A stretch of DNA of 8,538 nucleotides from Deltaproteobacteria bacterium (GCA_007128675.1 SKWY01000182.1:1-8538), one strand, 5' to 3'; counted from the stretch's first letter, positions 1 to 6,736 are shown. Notes: generated by a model not told the origin, from the sequence alone. Made by a program: numbers and translations.

Positions 1-194
1 ACGATGACCTTCTCGGGACCAACACCAACGTCTTCCGCTAGCAGGGTGATGTTCGCGAGTAGATCGTTCTTCGCGTAAGGACCCTCAAGAGGTGGAGGTT
101 CCGGTGCCTCCCAGGCCACAGGAACGATGGGAACGGGCCAAAAGAGAAGATAGGCCAAACCTGCTCCAATTAACAGAAGAGTGTACTTGAGCAT
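1..194 (-). CDS. SMP-30/gluconolactonase or strictosidine-synthase-like beta-propeller protein, N-terminal fragment
   Basis: The first 64 codons of a minus-strand gene are present and the rest lies beyond the left edge. The ATG at 192-194 follows a GAGGA ribosome site about 6 nt upstream. The protein opens with a short hydrophobic segment (LLLIGAGLAYLLFWPVPIVP, residues 6-25) that should act as a membrane anchor or uncleaved signal. A proline-rich linker (EAPEPPPLEGPY) follows, then KNDLLANITLL and GVGPEKVI. This order (anchor, 'G-x-Y-x-x-N-D-x-L', then 'GPE' before the first propeller blade) resembles bacterial SMP-30/strictosidine-synthase-like proteins, which are six-bladed propeller hydrolases or lactonases usually facing the periplasm. 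No catalytic residues fall inside the window, so the reaction cannot be inferred. Family placement comes from a short N-terminus and is moderate; that it is a coding region is fairly sure. Confidence 0.55.
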   Translation of the reverse strand, partial: MLKYTLLLIGAGLAYLLFWPVPIVPVAWEAPEPPPLEGPYAKNDLLANITLLAEDVGVGPEKVI

Positions 195-515
195 CCAGAG
201 TCCTCAGTGGCGACTTGGTTTGTTGGAAAAAAAAAGGTATCAAACAATGAAAGCGCCTTGATGAGTTGTTGGTACTATTTTCCGACTTGTTCCGTCCTTG
301 GGTTTTCCTGGAAGCATCTGAGCCAAGATAATCGTCAACAAGCAGTGTCGCTTCGTCCAACCCAGATGGGTTCGGGCTTAGCGGAAGAATGCTTCAAGCT
401 GAAGGGACTCTGGGCATCTTTGATTAACTCTTGTACTGCTAATCCACTTTGATTGGAGGAACGGGCCAATGCTTCGGTATAAGTCATGGCGCGACATTCA
501 GGGACACCGTGTTCA
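195..515. other. Intergenic region without recognised gene
   Basis: This gap of 321 bases separates the Tim44-like gene from the partial propeller gene. The open frames crossing it lack a ribosome site and read as low-complexity, non-protein-like text. It holds a run of nine A at about 227-235 (T9 on the minus strand) with no stem before it, and a five-pair hairpin (CTTCA/TGAAG) near 392-404 with no T-run after it. Neither qualifies as a terminator. The promoter of the left-edge gene is probably here, but no convincing -35/-10 pair was seen. Confidence 0.4.
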
Positions 516-1796
516 TTAGGCCGGTGAGGCTGTTGGAATGCGAGAGGAACCTGAGAACTCACTAGGCTGGAAGAGTCCGACGAAGGACCAATCCTCGGAT
601 AGCAGGGTGTCGCAGTAGTCGCAAAAGATCGCGTCACGGTCTGATTGCGGTGCCGCACATTGGTGGCAGCGCTCAGTGGCCATGCCGCGGCTCGGGTTCG
701 TCGTTTGCCCGGCCTTTCGCTCCAGTAAGAGCATATTGCTACGAAGCTGCCAGCCGCCATCTTCGGTCCAATACTTCCAGCGGAGGCGAAACCAACTCCT
801 TTCTCTTTGACTGTCTAAATCGACTCTTGCTAGGTCGAGCGACACGATAGCCGCGCGAGTTAGATGACGCGTTGTCTCTGTTCCTCGTGCCTTCTCCTTT
901 TCGAAGGCTTCGGGAGTGCAGTAGCGAGCAAAGCGGTTCGGCTCGCCCATTACTCTAGATTCGATCCATTTCCAAAAGACTAGTGAAGCTTTGTCCTCCA
1001 AAACCTGTCTGTTCAAGGCCCTGTCGCGATGCTTGAGTTCCGAAAGGCCCTCGATGGGCTTTCTTGGAGTGCGCTGTGGCTGCATATCCCTGGAGATCTT
1101 GAAGAGCACCCAATCGTGGGTGCCTGAGTTGAGGATCGCCTCACAGTGTGTGCAAGCCAGGGTGGCCGCCAGCTCCAACGGAGCTCCACAATTAGGACAG
1201 ACTCCTTTCCGGGTCATGGCTTTGGTGGTCGCGTCGCCTCGTCTCGCGAAGGACCAGAACTCGCTGAGCGTATTCGCCTTGCTCGAAGTCCTGCCGGCTC
1301 TAATTGCGGTTTCATGATCGAGCTCGTTTGATACATAGGTGCCGCGCTCGGTAAGGCGAAAATGGACGTGGAGCATCTCCAAGTCATCGTCGCGATCGAC
1401 CATGTAGATGATGTGAGATGTTACTTGGAAGGTGCCGGCATATCTTCGTTCAAGAAACTCGTCTACGACAGCTTTGGCGGTAAGGCGTCGCAGAACCGAG
1501 TCGGAAACGTATCGGTGTATGCCCTCGAACTCGCGCGTGGAGAAGGAGTTGCGAATTCTGCTGAAGGCCTGGAGGGCGAACTCGAGAAACTCCGTCCTGT
1601 CGAACCCAGGATCCCGAGACTCGAGTTCCGAGAGCTGCTCCTCGAGGCGAGTAACGTTGTTCTTCTCGAGAGCCCACGTTCGGGCAGCAACCTTTTCCAT
1701 GAACTGCGCGCGTTTCTTGCGCGCAGACCACTGTTGGATAGCCAGTGCCACGAAGATGAGGATCCCGACGACGAAGGCTAGAGCCGAAGACTCCAT
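516..1796 (-). CDS. Membrane-anchored Tim44-like protein with two zinc ribbons
   Basis: A 426-residue protein with one N-terminal membrane helix (residues 5-20) followed by basic residues (RKKR), so the bulk should be cytoplasmic. A charged, probably coiled-coil stretch (38-62) leads into a Tim44-like (NTF2-fold) domain of about 65-185: FDRTEFLEFALQAFSRI, then a conserved W-x-F-x-R-R at 181-186. Directly after it is a CxxC...CxxC zinc ribbon (C200, C203, C215, C218). The same order recurs: a second NTF2/Tim44-like region (about 265-360) and a second ribbon (C377, C380, C392, C395). Tim44-like domains bind membranes and partner proteins; no enzyme residues are visible and the cellular role is unknown. 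The ATG at 1794-1796 has an AGGG about 9 nt upstream. It lies 63 nt downstream of the OsmC-like gene and may share its transcript. Family call is fairly confident, function is not. Confidence 0.7.
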   Translation of the reverse strand: MESSALAFVVGILIFVALAIQQWSARKKRAQFMEKVAARTWALEKNNVTRLEEQLSELESRDPGFDRTEFLEFALQAFSRIRNSFSTREFEGIHRYVSDSVLRRLTAKAVVDEFLERRYAGTFQVTSHIIYMVDRDDDLEMLHVHFRLTERGTYVSNELDHETAIRAGRTSSKANTLSEFWSFARRGDATTKAMTRKGVCPNCGAPLELAATLACTHCEAILNSGTHDWVLFKISRDMQPQRTPRKPIEGLSELKHRDRALNRQVLEDKASLVFWKWIESRVMGEPNRFARYCTPEAFEKEKARGTETTRHLTRAAIVSLDLARVDLDSQRERSWFRLRWKYWTEDGGWQLRSNMLLLERKAGQTTNPSRGMATERCHQCAAPQSDRDAIFCDYCDTLLSEDWSFVGLFQPSEFSGSSRIPTASPA

Positions 1797-1859
1797 GGCG
1801 AGTACCCTACAGGATTCGTTCTAAGGGTTGGCGGCATGTTTTGGCCCGGGTGAGAGACC

Positions 1860-2273
1860 TCATGTGGCTACAGTCAGCTCAAGGTCAATCTCGAGATCGA
1901 GCACCTTCGATATAGGGCATCCAGCCTTCGCTGCCACAGCCGCCTCTTCGATCTTGGACTCTTCAGCTCCCGGTGCCCTTACGAGGGTTTTCAGCGAGCT
2001 CTTCGTCAACGTAAGGTTCTCGAAGGTGATTGTGCTGGTAGTCTCTATCGCGGCCGGTGTGATCCCGAGCTTGGTGAGCTCACCGCTGAACGCCATGCTG
2101 AAGCAGCTAGCATGGGCGGCTGCGATCAGCTCCTCTGGGTTCGTGCCGGGTTCGTCTTCGAAGCGCGTGCGGAATCCGAACTTCTGATCTCTGATCGTTC
2201 CGCTGGCGACGCTGAAACTTCCCTCACCGTCCTTTAGGCCCCCATTCCAGGTGGCGTCTGCGGTTCTCTTCAT
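1860..2273 (-). CDS. OsmC/Ohr family thiol peroxidase
   Basis: A 137-residue protein, the usual length for OsmC/Ohr proteins, which reduce organic hydroperoxides with two cysteines. Both are present in their standard settings: C57 in NPEELIAAAHASCFSMAF on the central helix, and C119 in KAGCPISKVL. The acidic pair E47/E48 ahead of the helix and Arg at 35-37 (FRTRF) match the polar residues around the active site of the family. The opening KRTADATWNGGLKDGEGSF is typical of the OsmC rather than the Ohr branch. The ATG at 2271-2273 follows AAAGGAA with 7 nt spacing. It is likely a cytoplasmic peroxide-defence enzyme. It lies 315 nt beyond sufE on the same strand, so it probably has its own promoter. 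A link to the thiol pathway upstream is plausible but unproven. The split between OsmC and other OsmC-like subfamilies was not resolved. Confidence 0.88.
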   Translation of the reverse strand: MKRTADATWNGGLKDGEGSFSVASGTIRDQKFGFRTRFEDEPGTNPEELIAAAHASCFSMAFSGELTKLGITPAAIETTSTITFENLTLTKSSLKTLVRAPGAEESKIEEAAVAAKAGCPISKVLDLEIDLELTVAT

Positions 2274-2333
2274 TTTTGGTTCCTTTCGAATTTGTGCGGT
2301 GCCTTGTAAGCATACAGTGCAAGCTACTAGTTC

Positions 2334-2355
2334 CGCCCGAGTTCAAGTCAGGGCG
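2334..2355. other. Stem-loop upstream of the osmC-like gene
   Basis: CGCCCGA at 2334-2340 can pair with TC(A)GGGCG at 2348-2355, with the A at 2350 bulged and a seven-base loop between. Five of the pairs are uninterrupted G/C pairs. No T-run lies on either side, so it does not look like an intrinsic terminator. It may be an operator, a leader structure or chance. Its loop GTTCAAG superficially resembles a tRNA T-loop, but no other tRNA arm is present. Confidence 0.25.
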
Positions 2356-2377
2356 CTAGACTAGTCCGGATCCAAGT

Positions 2378-2387
2378 GTGGCGCCAC
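2378..2387. repeat. Perfect palindrome, possible operator
   Basis: GTGGCGCCAC is a perfect ten-base inverted repeat about 105 nt upstream of the osmC-like start. A second, shorter palindrome, GACTAGTC, lies at 2359-2366. Dyad sites in a peroxidase promoter region suggest a dimeric regulator, but this GC-rich site is unlike the AT-rich operators known for OhrR, and a chance occurrence is quite possible. Confidence 0.25.
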
Positions 2388-2588
2388 CTGGAATCAAGCC
2401 GCACAATCGAAAAGAGGTCGGTGGCAGCTCAATCTGATGTCCCATCTTTGGCCAAGTTTCAGCTCGAAGGACAGGCTGCCTAGCTGGACTCCCAAATCGA
2501 CGCTAGTCCCACCAGTCTCTTGCTCTAGGGAGCGTCGACACGAATGGGCCTGTATGGCACCTTGGGCTTCGCATGCGTGCTACTGGGA

Positions 2589-3002
2589 TCAATCACAGAG
2601 GGACACTGCGATCTCGTGCAGACGTTGAATCATGGCGCCAACACCTCCAAGGCGCGAAGGGGAAAGGCTGTCCATCAGCCTGGTTTCTTGAAGGCAGTAC
2701 ATTTCCATTTTGGCGACATGTGCTGGAGTTCGACCATCTACAAGAGACAGAATTAGGGCAAGAACTCCCCGCGTAATCTTCGCATCGCAATCACCCTGAA
2801 AGCGCATACGGCCATCGACCAGCCTGGCATCTATCCAAACTTGCGTTTGACAGCCGTTGATCAGCCGGTCTTCGGTCCGTAAAGAAGGATCCATGGGAGG
2901 CAGCCGGTCTCCAAGACCGATCAGATATTCATACTTGTCCAGCCAATCACCAAGAGCATTCATTCTTCTAATTACAAGGTTTTGCAACGGATCCACGGGC
3001 AT
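2589..3002 (-). CDS. sufE: SufE-family cysteine desulfurase partner and sulfur acceptor
   Basis: A 137-residue protein, essentially the length of E. coli SufE (138). SufE accepts the persulfide sulfur from SufS on one cysteine and passes it on. That cysteine is C51 in DRLINGCQTQVW, at the same number as in E. coli. Other family marks are the N-terminal helix ending in KYEYLIGLGDRLPPMD (24-38), GDCDAKITRGVLALI (70-84) and the C-terminal LSPSRLGGVGAMI (113-125). The ATG at 3000-3002 is chosen because GAGGG lies 7 nt upstream and the protein then begins where SufE normally does. The frame is open further upstream, but that would overlap sufS by over 80 nt and add non-homologous residues. It starts 13 nt after the sufS stop, so the two are co-transcribed. 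Here it probably serves EanB rather than, or as well as, Fe-S cluster assembly, since no sufBCD is in sight. Confidence 0.92.
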   Translation of the reverse strand: MPVDPLQNLVIRRMNALGDWLDKYEYLIGLGDRLPPMDPSLRTEDRLINGCQTQVWIDARLVDGRMRFQGDCDAKITRGVLALILSLVDGRTPAHVAKMEMYCLQETRLMDSLSPSRLGGVGAMIQRLHEIAVSLCD

Positions 3003-3015
3003 GATCAAGCCCTCA

Positions 3016-4230
3016 TTAGCACAGCAGCGCCCTGGCCATTTCAACAGCTGCGAGAAGGTCATCGATCTCTCTCGCAGTGTTATAGAGCCCCACACTCGCA
3101 CGGATGGTGCCTTCGCCCGCGATTGCTCGCACGTACGGCTGGGCGCAGTGAGCGCCGGTTCGCACCGCGATTCCCAGCCTATCTAGGACCATCCCCACGT
3201 CAGTATGATGCGCCCCCGAAATATTGAAAGAAAGACTGCCGCAGCGGGAGTCTACATCACCGTAGACCATTACTCCGTCCATCGTACGCAGGCCTGACTC
3301 GAGTCTGCGAAGTAGCTCCTCTTCGTGTTTCCCAATTCGCTTGAGGCCGACATTGGAGAGGTATGCTAGAGCCGCCTCGAGGCCGAGAGCGCCAGCAACG
3401 TTCTGAGTGCCTGCTTCGAAGCGCAAAGGAGGAGCTTCCAGCTTACTCTTCTCGAGAGTGACGGTGGTGAGCATGCCGCCTCCCGACCTAAAAGGAGGCA
3501 AGGCTTCCAGCCACCGATGCTTCCCGTACAGCACTCCGATGCCGGTCTCGGAGTAGATCTTGTGACCAGAGAACACGTAGAAGTCGCAATCCAGAGCTGT
3601 TACATCGATCCCCATATGAGGTGCCGCCTGTGATCCGTCGATAAGGACAGGAACATCGTGGGAATGCGCGATAGAGATGATTTCAGGCAGAGGGTTCACA
3701 ATCCCGGTAACGTTTGAGACATGCGTTACGGCGACAAGTCGAGTGTGGGGGTTCATGAGTCGTTCCATGGTGTCGACCTGCAAGCCTCCGGTTTCATCGA
3801 GCGGTATGACACGTATGCTTGCGGCGGCTCTTGAACACGCTAGCTGCCAAGGAACCAGATTCGAGTGGTGTTCCATTGCGCTGATGACGACCTCGTCATT
3901 CGGGCGAATGATGTCATCCCTAAACGCGCTGGCGACTAGATTTATGGAGTCTGTCGCACCGCTGGTAAATACTATCTCGGAAGAGGAGGGCGCATTGAGA
4001 AATTCTTGAACGCACACGCGGGCGTTTTCATAGTCGGTCCCTGCGGCTTGGGCTAGGGTATGCGCCGAACGATGTGCGCTGCTATTTCTTTCGCTATAGA
4101 AAGAAACGAGGCGGTCGATCACGGATTGTGGTTTATGTGTCGTGGCAGCATTGTCGAGATAGACCAAGGGTCTCCCGTGCACCGTTTGACGCAAGACGGG
4201 AAAGTCATCACGAAGCCGTTCAATATTCAT
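3016..4230 (-). CDS. sufS: SufS-type (group II) cysteine desulfurase
   Basis: A 404-residue PLP enzyme that takes sulfur from L-cysteine, giving alanine and an enzyme persulfide. Every key residue aligns with E. coli SufS at a constant offset of two: H121, D198, Q201, the PLP lysine K224 (FSGHK), the persulfide cysteine C362 (RTGAHCAQP) and R377. The short cysteine loop marks it as group II, the class that needs a SufE or SufU partner, and sufE follows at once. The ATG at 4228-4230 is preferred: GAGG lies 6 nt upstream and the protein then begins MNIERLRDDFPVL, matching the family N-terminus. A GTG at 4252-4254 is an alternative adding 8 residues. It overlaps the end of the rhodanese gene by 11 nt, implying translational coupling. 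Odd point: the loop after the PLP lysine reads HKIYSETGIG, where the family normally has HKMYGPTGIG, so this may be a specialised paralogue. Confidence 0.93.
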   Translation of the reverse strand: MNIERLRDDFPVLRQTVHGRPLVYLDNAATTHKPQSVIDRLVSFYSERNSSAHRSAHTLAQAAGTDYENARVCVQEFLNAPSSSEIVFTSGATDSINLVASAFRDDIIRPNDEVVISAMEHHSNLVPWQLACSRAAASIRVIPLDETGGLQVDTMERLMNPHTRLVAVTHVSNVTGIVNPLPEIISIAHSHDVPVLIDGSQAAPHMGIDVTALDCDFYVFSGHKIYSETGIGVLYGKHRWLEALPPFRSGGGMLTTVTLEKSKLEAPPLRFEAGTQNVAGALGLEAALAYLSNVGLKRIGKHEEELLRRLESGLRTMDGVMVYGDVDSRCGSLSFNISGAHHTDVGMVLDRLGIAVRTGAHCAQPYVRAIAGEGTIRASVGLYNTAREIDDLLAAVEMARALLC

Positions 4231-5521
4231 GGGAGGCCTCGCCGATGCGTTCACCTCTTTGAATGGAGTTGTCAGCGTGACGACTCCACTCGTACCATCC
4301 GCCGTCGTAAACTGCGAGGCTTGGCCAGCCCATCAACCAGGCATTGAAGAATGCCTCGCTAGCTCGCCAGCCTGTGCCGCAATAGAAAGCGTTGAGCCTC
4401 TCTGGAACAACTCCGAGCTTGTACCAGGCAAAAGATACCTCATGGTACTCTCGGCACGTATGGTCGGGATTACGGTAGTTCTCCATGTGATATGCGTCGC
4501 TGCCACAGTCGGCAAACACCGATCCTGGGATGCACCCCTTCCTATCGATGTAGTTGTAGCCGCTAACCTCGCCTGTATATTCGAGCCAGCTGCGAACACT
4601 AATCAGGTTTGCGTTACTAGACGCTAGTATCCTCTTAGCCTCCGCGAGGCTCACGAGTAACTCTGGTCGTCCGGGGATGGGGCCTCCGAAATCACGAGCT
4701 TCGACCGGTGCCGCGGGTTGGCGTGTGAGCTGATAGCCAGCGTCTACCCAAGACTGAAGGCCTCCATTCAAGATTCTGACATCTTCCACGCCCGCATATA
4801 GAAGAATCAAAGCGCAACGCATTGCCCCAAGGTGTCCCGCGCTGCTTCCGGGAAAAGGTTCGTCCTTGCGCGGAAAGGAACAGCGCCCATAGAGCACCAC
4901 AGTGCTGTTGCGCGTAATACCCAGGGCCGCGAGTGCCACCTTTAGCTCAGCTGGTGTTCGGCAGTTCCATGTACTCGACGATTCGAGTGTGTTGGTATCA
5001 AGTGACAGGGCGCCAGGAATGTGGCCAATGTCATAGTCGGCGGGGTTGCGGTAATGAGCGTGGCAGAGCACGAAAGGGCCGTTCTGGAATTCGGGAGCGC
5101 TTCCGGTCTCGATCAACTCTTTGAGCCAGGATGAAGACACCAATTGTTGATATCGAGGCAGCTTGTCCATCGAGAGCTTGGAATCGGCGGACCACTCGCG
5201 AATAAAACCATGATAGTAATAAATATCAATATATCCAGCTCTCTCGAATTGCTTGGCAATTCGCATGCTCTCCTGGGGATCGTATCCGTACAGGACAATC
5301 GGTTGATGTGGCGCAATACCCTTCGAGCGGACGATGTCTATCCAGTCGAGGTAAGAGGCCCACCGAGCTGGTAGACTGCGTGCCGAGAGGATATGTCCAC
5401 CTCTTGATTCTCCTCGAATTTGCCAACCGTTGTAGGCCTCCGCTGAACGCACATCGACTACGGCTGTATTCCCCTCGAGGATTCGTTCGGCTAGTGCTTT
5501 GGTGGAGATTTCCTTGCTCAT
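4220..5521 (-). CDS. eanB: EanB-like multi-rhodanese sulfurtransferase (hercynine to ergothioneine)
   Basis: A 433-residue protein with three rhodanese-like modules visible: about 5-112, 128-265 and 285-415. Module 1 lacks a cysteine at the active loop (LYGYDPQESMR). Module 2 carries C214 in an unusually long loop. Only module 3 has a canonical loop, C381-GTGWR. EanB of Chlorobium limicola inserts sulfur into the C2-H bond of hercynine using Cys412 as persulfide, with Tyr353 and Thr414 at the imidazole (numbers recalled from the literature). Here Y322 lies exactly 59 residues before C381, the same spacing as 353 to 412, and T383 sits at +2 like Thr414. No signal peptide is seen, so it is cytoplasmic. 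The ATG at 5519-5521 is chosen over an upstream one at 5575, which would overlap the methyltransferase by 49 nt. It starts 5 nt after that gene's TGA with a weak ribosome site, suggesting reinitiation. Alternative: a general thiosulfate sulfurtransferase, less likely next to an EgtD homologue. Confidence 0.87.
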   Translation of the reverse strand: MSKEISTKALAERILEGNTAVVDVRSAEAYNGWQIRGESRGGHILSARSLPARWASYLDWIDIVRSKGIAPHQPIVLYGYDPQESMRIAKQFERAGYIDIYYYHGFIREWSADSKLSMDKLPRYQQLVSSSWLKELIETGSAPEFQNGPFVLCHAHYRNPADYDIGHIPGALSLDTNTLESSSTWNCRTPAELKVALAALGITRNSTVVLYGRCSFPRKDEPFPGSSAGHLGAMRCALILLYAGVEDVRILNGGLQSWVDAGYQLTRQPAAPVEARDFGGPIPGRPELLVSLAEAKRILASSNANLISVRSWLEYTGEVSGYNYIDRKGCIPGSVFADCGSDAYHMENYRNPDHTCREYHEVSFAWYKLGVVPERLNAFYCGTGWRASEAFFNAWLMGWPSLAVYDGGWYEWSRHADNSIQRGERIGEASHEY

Positions 5522-5526
5522 CAGTT

Positions 5527-6552
5527 TCAGAAGTCTCTGTTGTCGCGGTGAGTGATGAGCAGGTCGGCGAACCATTCGTTCTGATCCATGAAAACCCGCA
5601 AAACTCTCAAGCCATGCTTTTGCAAATGCTTATCGAGTGAGCAAAGACAGTACTTCCGGCAGATCTCTACAAGGATAGGCTCGCCGGGGACGACCTCAAC
5701 AGATCGGTTGGAGACATCAGAAGAGAGACGGATTGCCTTGTCGAAGCGGGCGTACAGCTCCATTCGCTCATGACGCTTGTCGTATCTAGTCTTGAATTCG
5801 AAGCCGTTCATATCTAGCTCCAGACCGAGTTCGCGTTGGAGTCGCCGAAATAGGTTCGCGATGAAGGACGCTGTGACTCCTGCGCTGTCGTTGTAGGCAC
5901 TTTCAATGATGCCCGGCGCCTTGATGAGGTCCACTCCAAGGAGAAAGAAGCCACCAAACGGCATCCGTCTATTTAACTGGGCGTAGAAAAAATCTTCTTC
6001 ATCTTCAGAGAAATTGCCGATGGAGCTTCCCAGGAAAATAACAAGTGCGGGACCGATGCTCTCGAGAAGGGACAGGGCCATTTGGTGCTGTGCGTGCATA
6101 GGTAGGATCTGAGTTCGTGGATGCCGCATGGAGAGAGTGGTAGAGGCCATCTTCAGGGCCGTTTCGCTCACATCCACGGGAATATAACGGGCAGATCCGT
6201 AGCTGGCTTCGAACGCATCGATAAGGTATCTGGTCTTCCGTCCACTGCCGGCGCCGAGTTCCACCAAGGGAACAGGCCCCGCCAATGCTGCGATTTCGGC
6301 TGCATTCTGCATGAGCAGCAGAGCCTCTATACGCGTCAGGTAGTAGTCTGGAAGATTGGTGATCTCCTCGAAGATGCGGCTACCCGTGGCGTCGTAAAGG
6401 AGCCGATAGTCCAAGTTGGGAGATGAGCTAGACAAACCCGCTTCAACACTTCGAAAGAGGTTGTCACGAGTTTCGACAAAAGACTCGAGGATCCCCTCAC
6501 GCAAAGGTAAATCTAGCTTGATTCGACGGCTGGTTGGGTCTTGGATTAGCAT
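5527..6552 (-). CDS. eanA: L-histidine N-alpha-methyltransferase, EgtD/EanA family
   Basis: A 341-residue SAM-dependent enzyme expected to trimethylate the amino group of histidine to hercynine, the first step of ergothioneine synthesis. Family motifs in order: YDATGSRIFEEITNLPDYY (53-71), the SAM loop LVELGAGSGRKTRYL (96-110), VDVS (126-129), FLGSSIGNF (173-181), LLLGVDLIK-type strand (204-211), AYNDSAGVTASF (219-230), MELYARF (264-270) and VEICRKY (295-301). N180 and Y220 correspond to the histidine-binding Asn166 and Tyr206 of Mycobacterium EgtD, and E296 to Glu282. The position of its Ser284 is a cysteine here (C298). The ATG at 6550-6552 has AGGA at 6557-6560, 4 nt away. It is the first gene of the four-gene operon, and no EgtB, EgtC or EgtE gene accompanies it. 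Next door is the EanB-like gene, hence the eanA name. Methyltransferase call is firm; the EanA label depends on the neighbour. Confidence 0.92.
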   Translation of the reverse strand: MLIQDPTSRRIKLDLPLREGILESFVETRDNLFRSVEAGLSSSSPNLDYRLLYDATGSRIFEEITNLPDYYLTRIEALLLMQNAAEIAALAGPVPLVELGAGSGRKTRYLIDAFEASYGSARYIPVDVSETALKMASTTLSMRHPRTQILPMHAQHQMALSLLESIGPALVIFLGSSIGNFSEDEEDFFYAQLNRRMPFGGFFLLGVDLIKAPGIIESAYNDSAGVTASFIANLFRRLQRELGLELDMNGFEFKTRYDKRHERMELYARFDKAIRLSSDVSNRSVEVVPGEPILVEICRKYCLCSLDKHLQKHGLRVLRVFMDQNEWFADLLITHRDNRDF

Positions 6553-6572
6553 CTCTTCCTGCTTTGGATGCA

Positions 6573-6602
6573 GACGGTCGAATTACGCTAGGAGCGGCCG
6601 TC
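6573..6602 (-). promoter_or_regulatory. Inverted repeat just upstream of eanA
   Basis: GACGG at 6573-6577 pairs with CCGTC at 6598-6602. The stem can be extended by a T-G wobble and two further pairs to eight base pairs with a 14-base loop. It lies 12 nt upstream of the eanA ribosome site, so it could be a leader hairpin or an operator. A poor promoter candidate (TTGACT at about 6606-6611 on the minus strand, with only a weak -10) abuts it. The function is unproven. Confidence 0.25.
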
Positions 6603-6736
6603 GAATAGTCAATCCCGAGTCGATGCCAGGGTTGTGCAGATCTCCTAAGTTCTGAATATTGCGAGGCCGCTTTCTCTGTAATGTAATGTCTTGCTTCCTC
6701 ATTTACTCTGCTCATTAGGATGGCTACTTGGACTAA

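Larger units (their letters stand above)
2274..2588. other. Intergenic region between sufE and the osmC-like gene
   Basis: This stretch of 315 bases shows no credible gene: the open frames in it lack ribosome sites and protein-like composition. Directly upstream of the osmC-like gene it contains a stem-loop (2334-2355) and a perfect ten-base palindrome (2378-2387). No T-tract follows a stem, so no intrinsic terminator for the sufE transcript could be called. Confidence 0.45.

Noticed and set aside
227..235. Run of nine A as a terminator T-tract for a minus-strand transcript
   Set aside because: No GC-rich stem precedes it on the minus strand.
207..452. Plus-strand open frame of 81 codons left of the Tim44-like gene
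   Set aside because: No ribosome site, composition unlike the neighbouring proteins, no recognisable motif; it lies in the intergenic gap.
335..760. Minus-strand open frame of 141 codons
   Set aside because: Most of it overlaps the Tim44-like gene in another frame. The non-overlapping tail could start at an ATG near 487, but it has no ribosome site and no motif.
2334..2355. Possible tRNA T-arm (GTTCAAG loop within a GC stem)
   Set aside because: No acceptor, D or anticodon arm can be built around it at the proper distances.
3003..3101. Longer SufE with 33 extra N-terminal residues
   Set aside because: The extra part overlaps sufS in another frame, does not resemble SufE, and a good GAGGG site sits before the ATG at 3002.
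4060..4347. Plus-strand open frames inside the sufS and eanB genes
   Set aside because: They are antisense shadows of genes with fully conserved catalytic motifs, and they have no ribosome site or homology.
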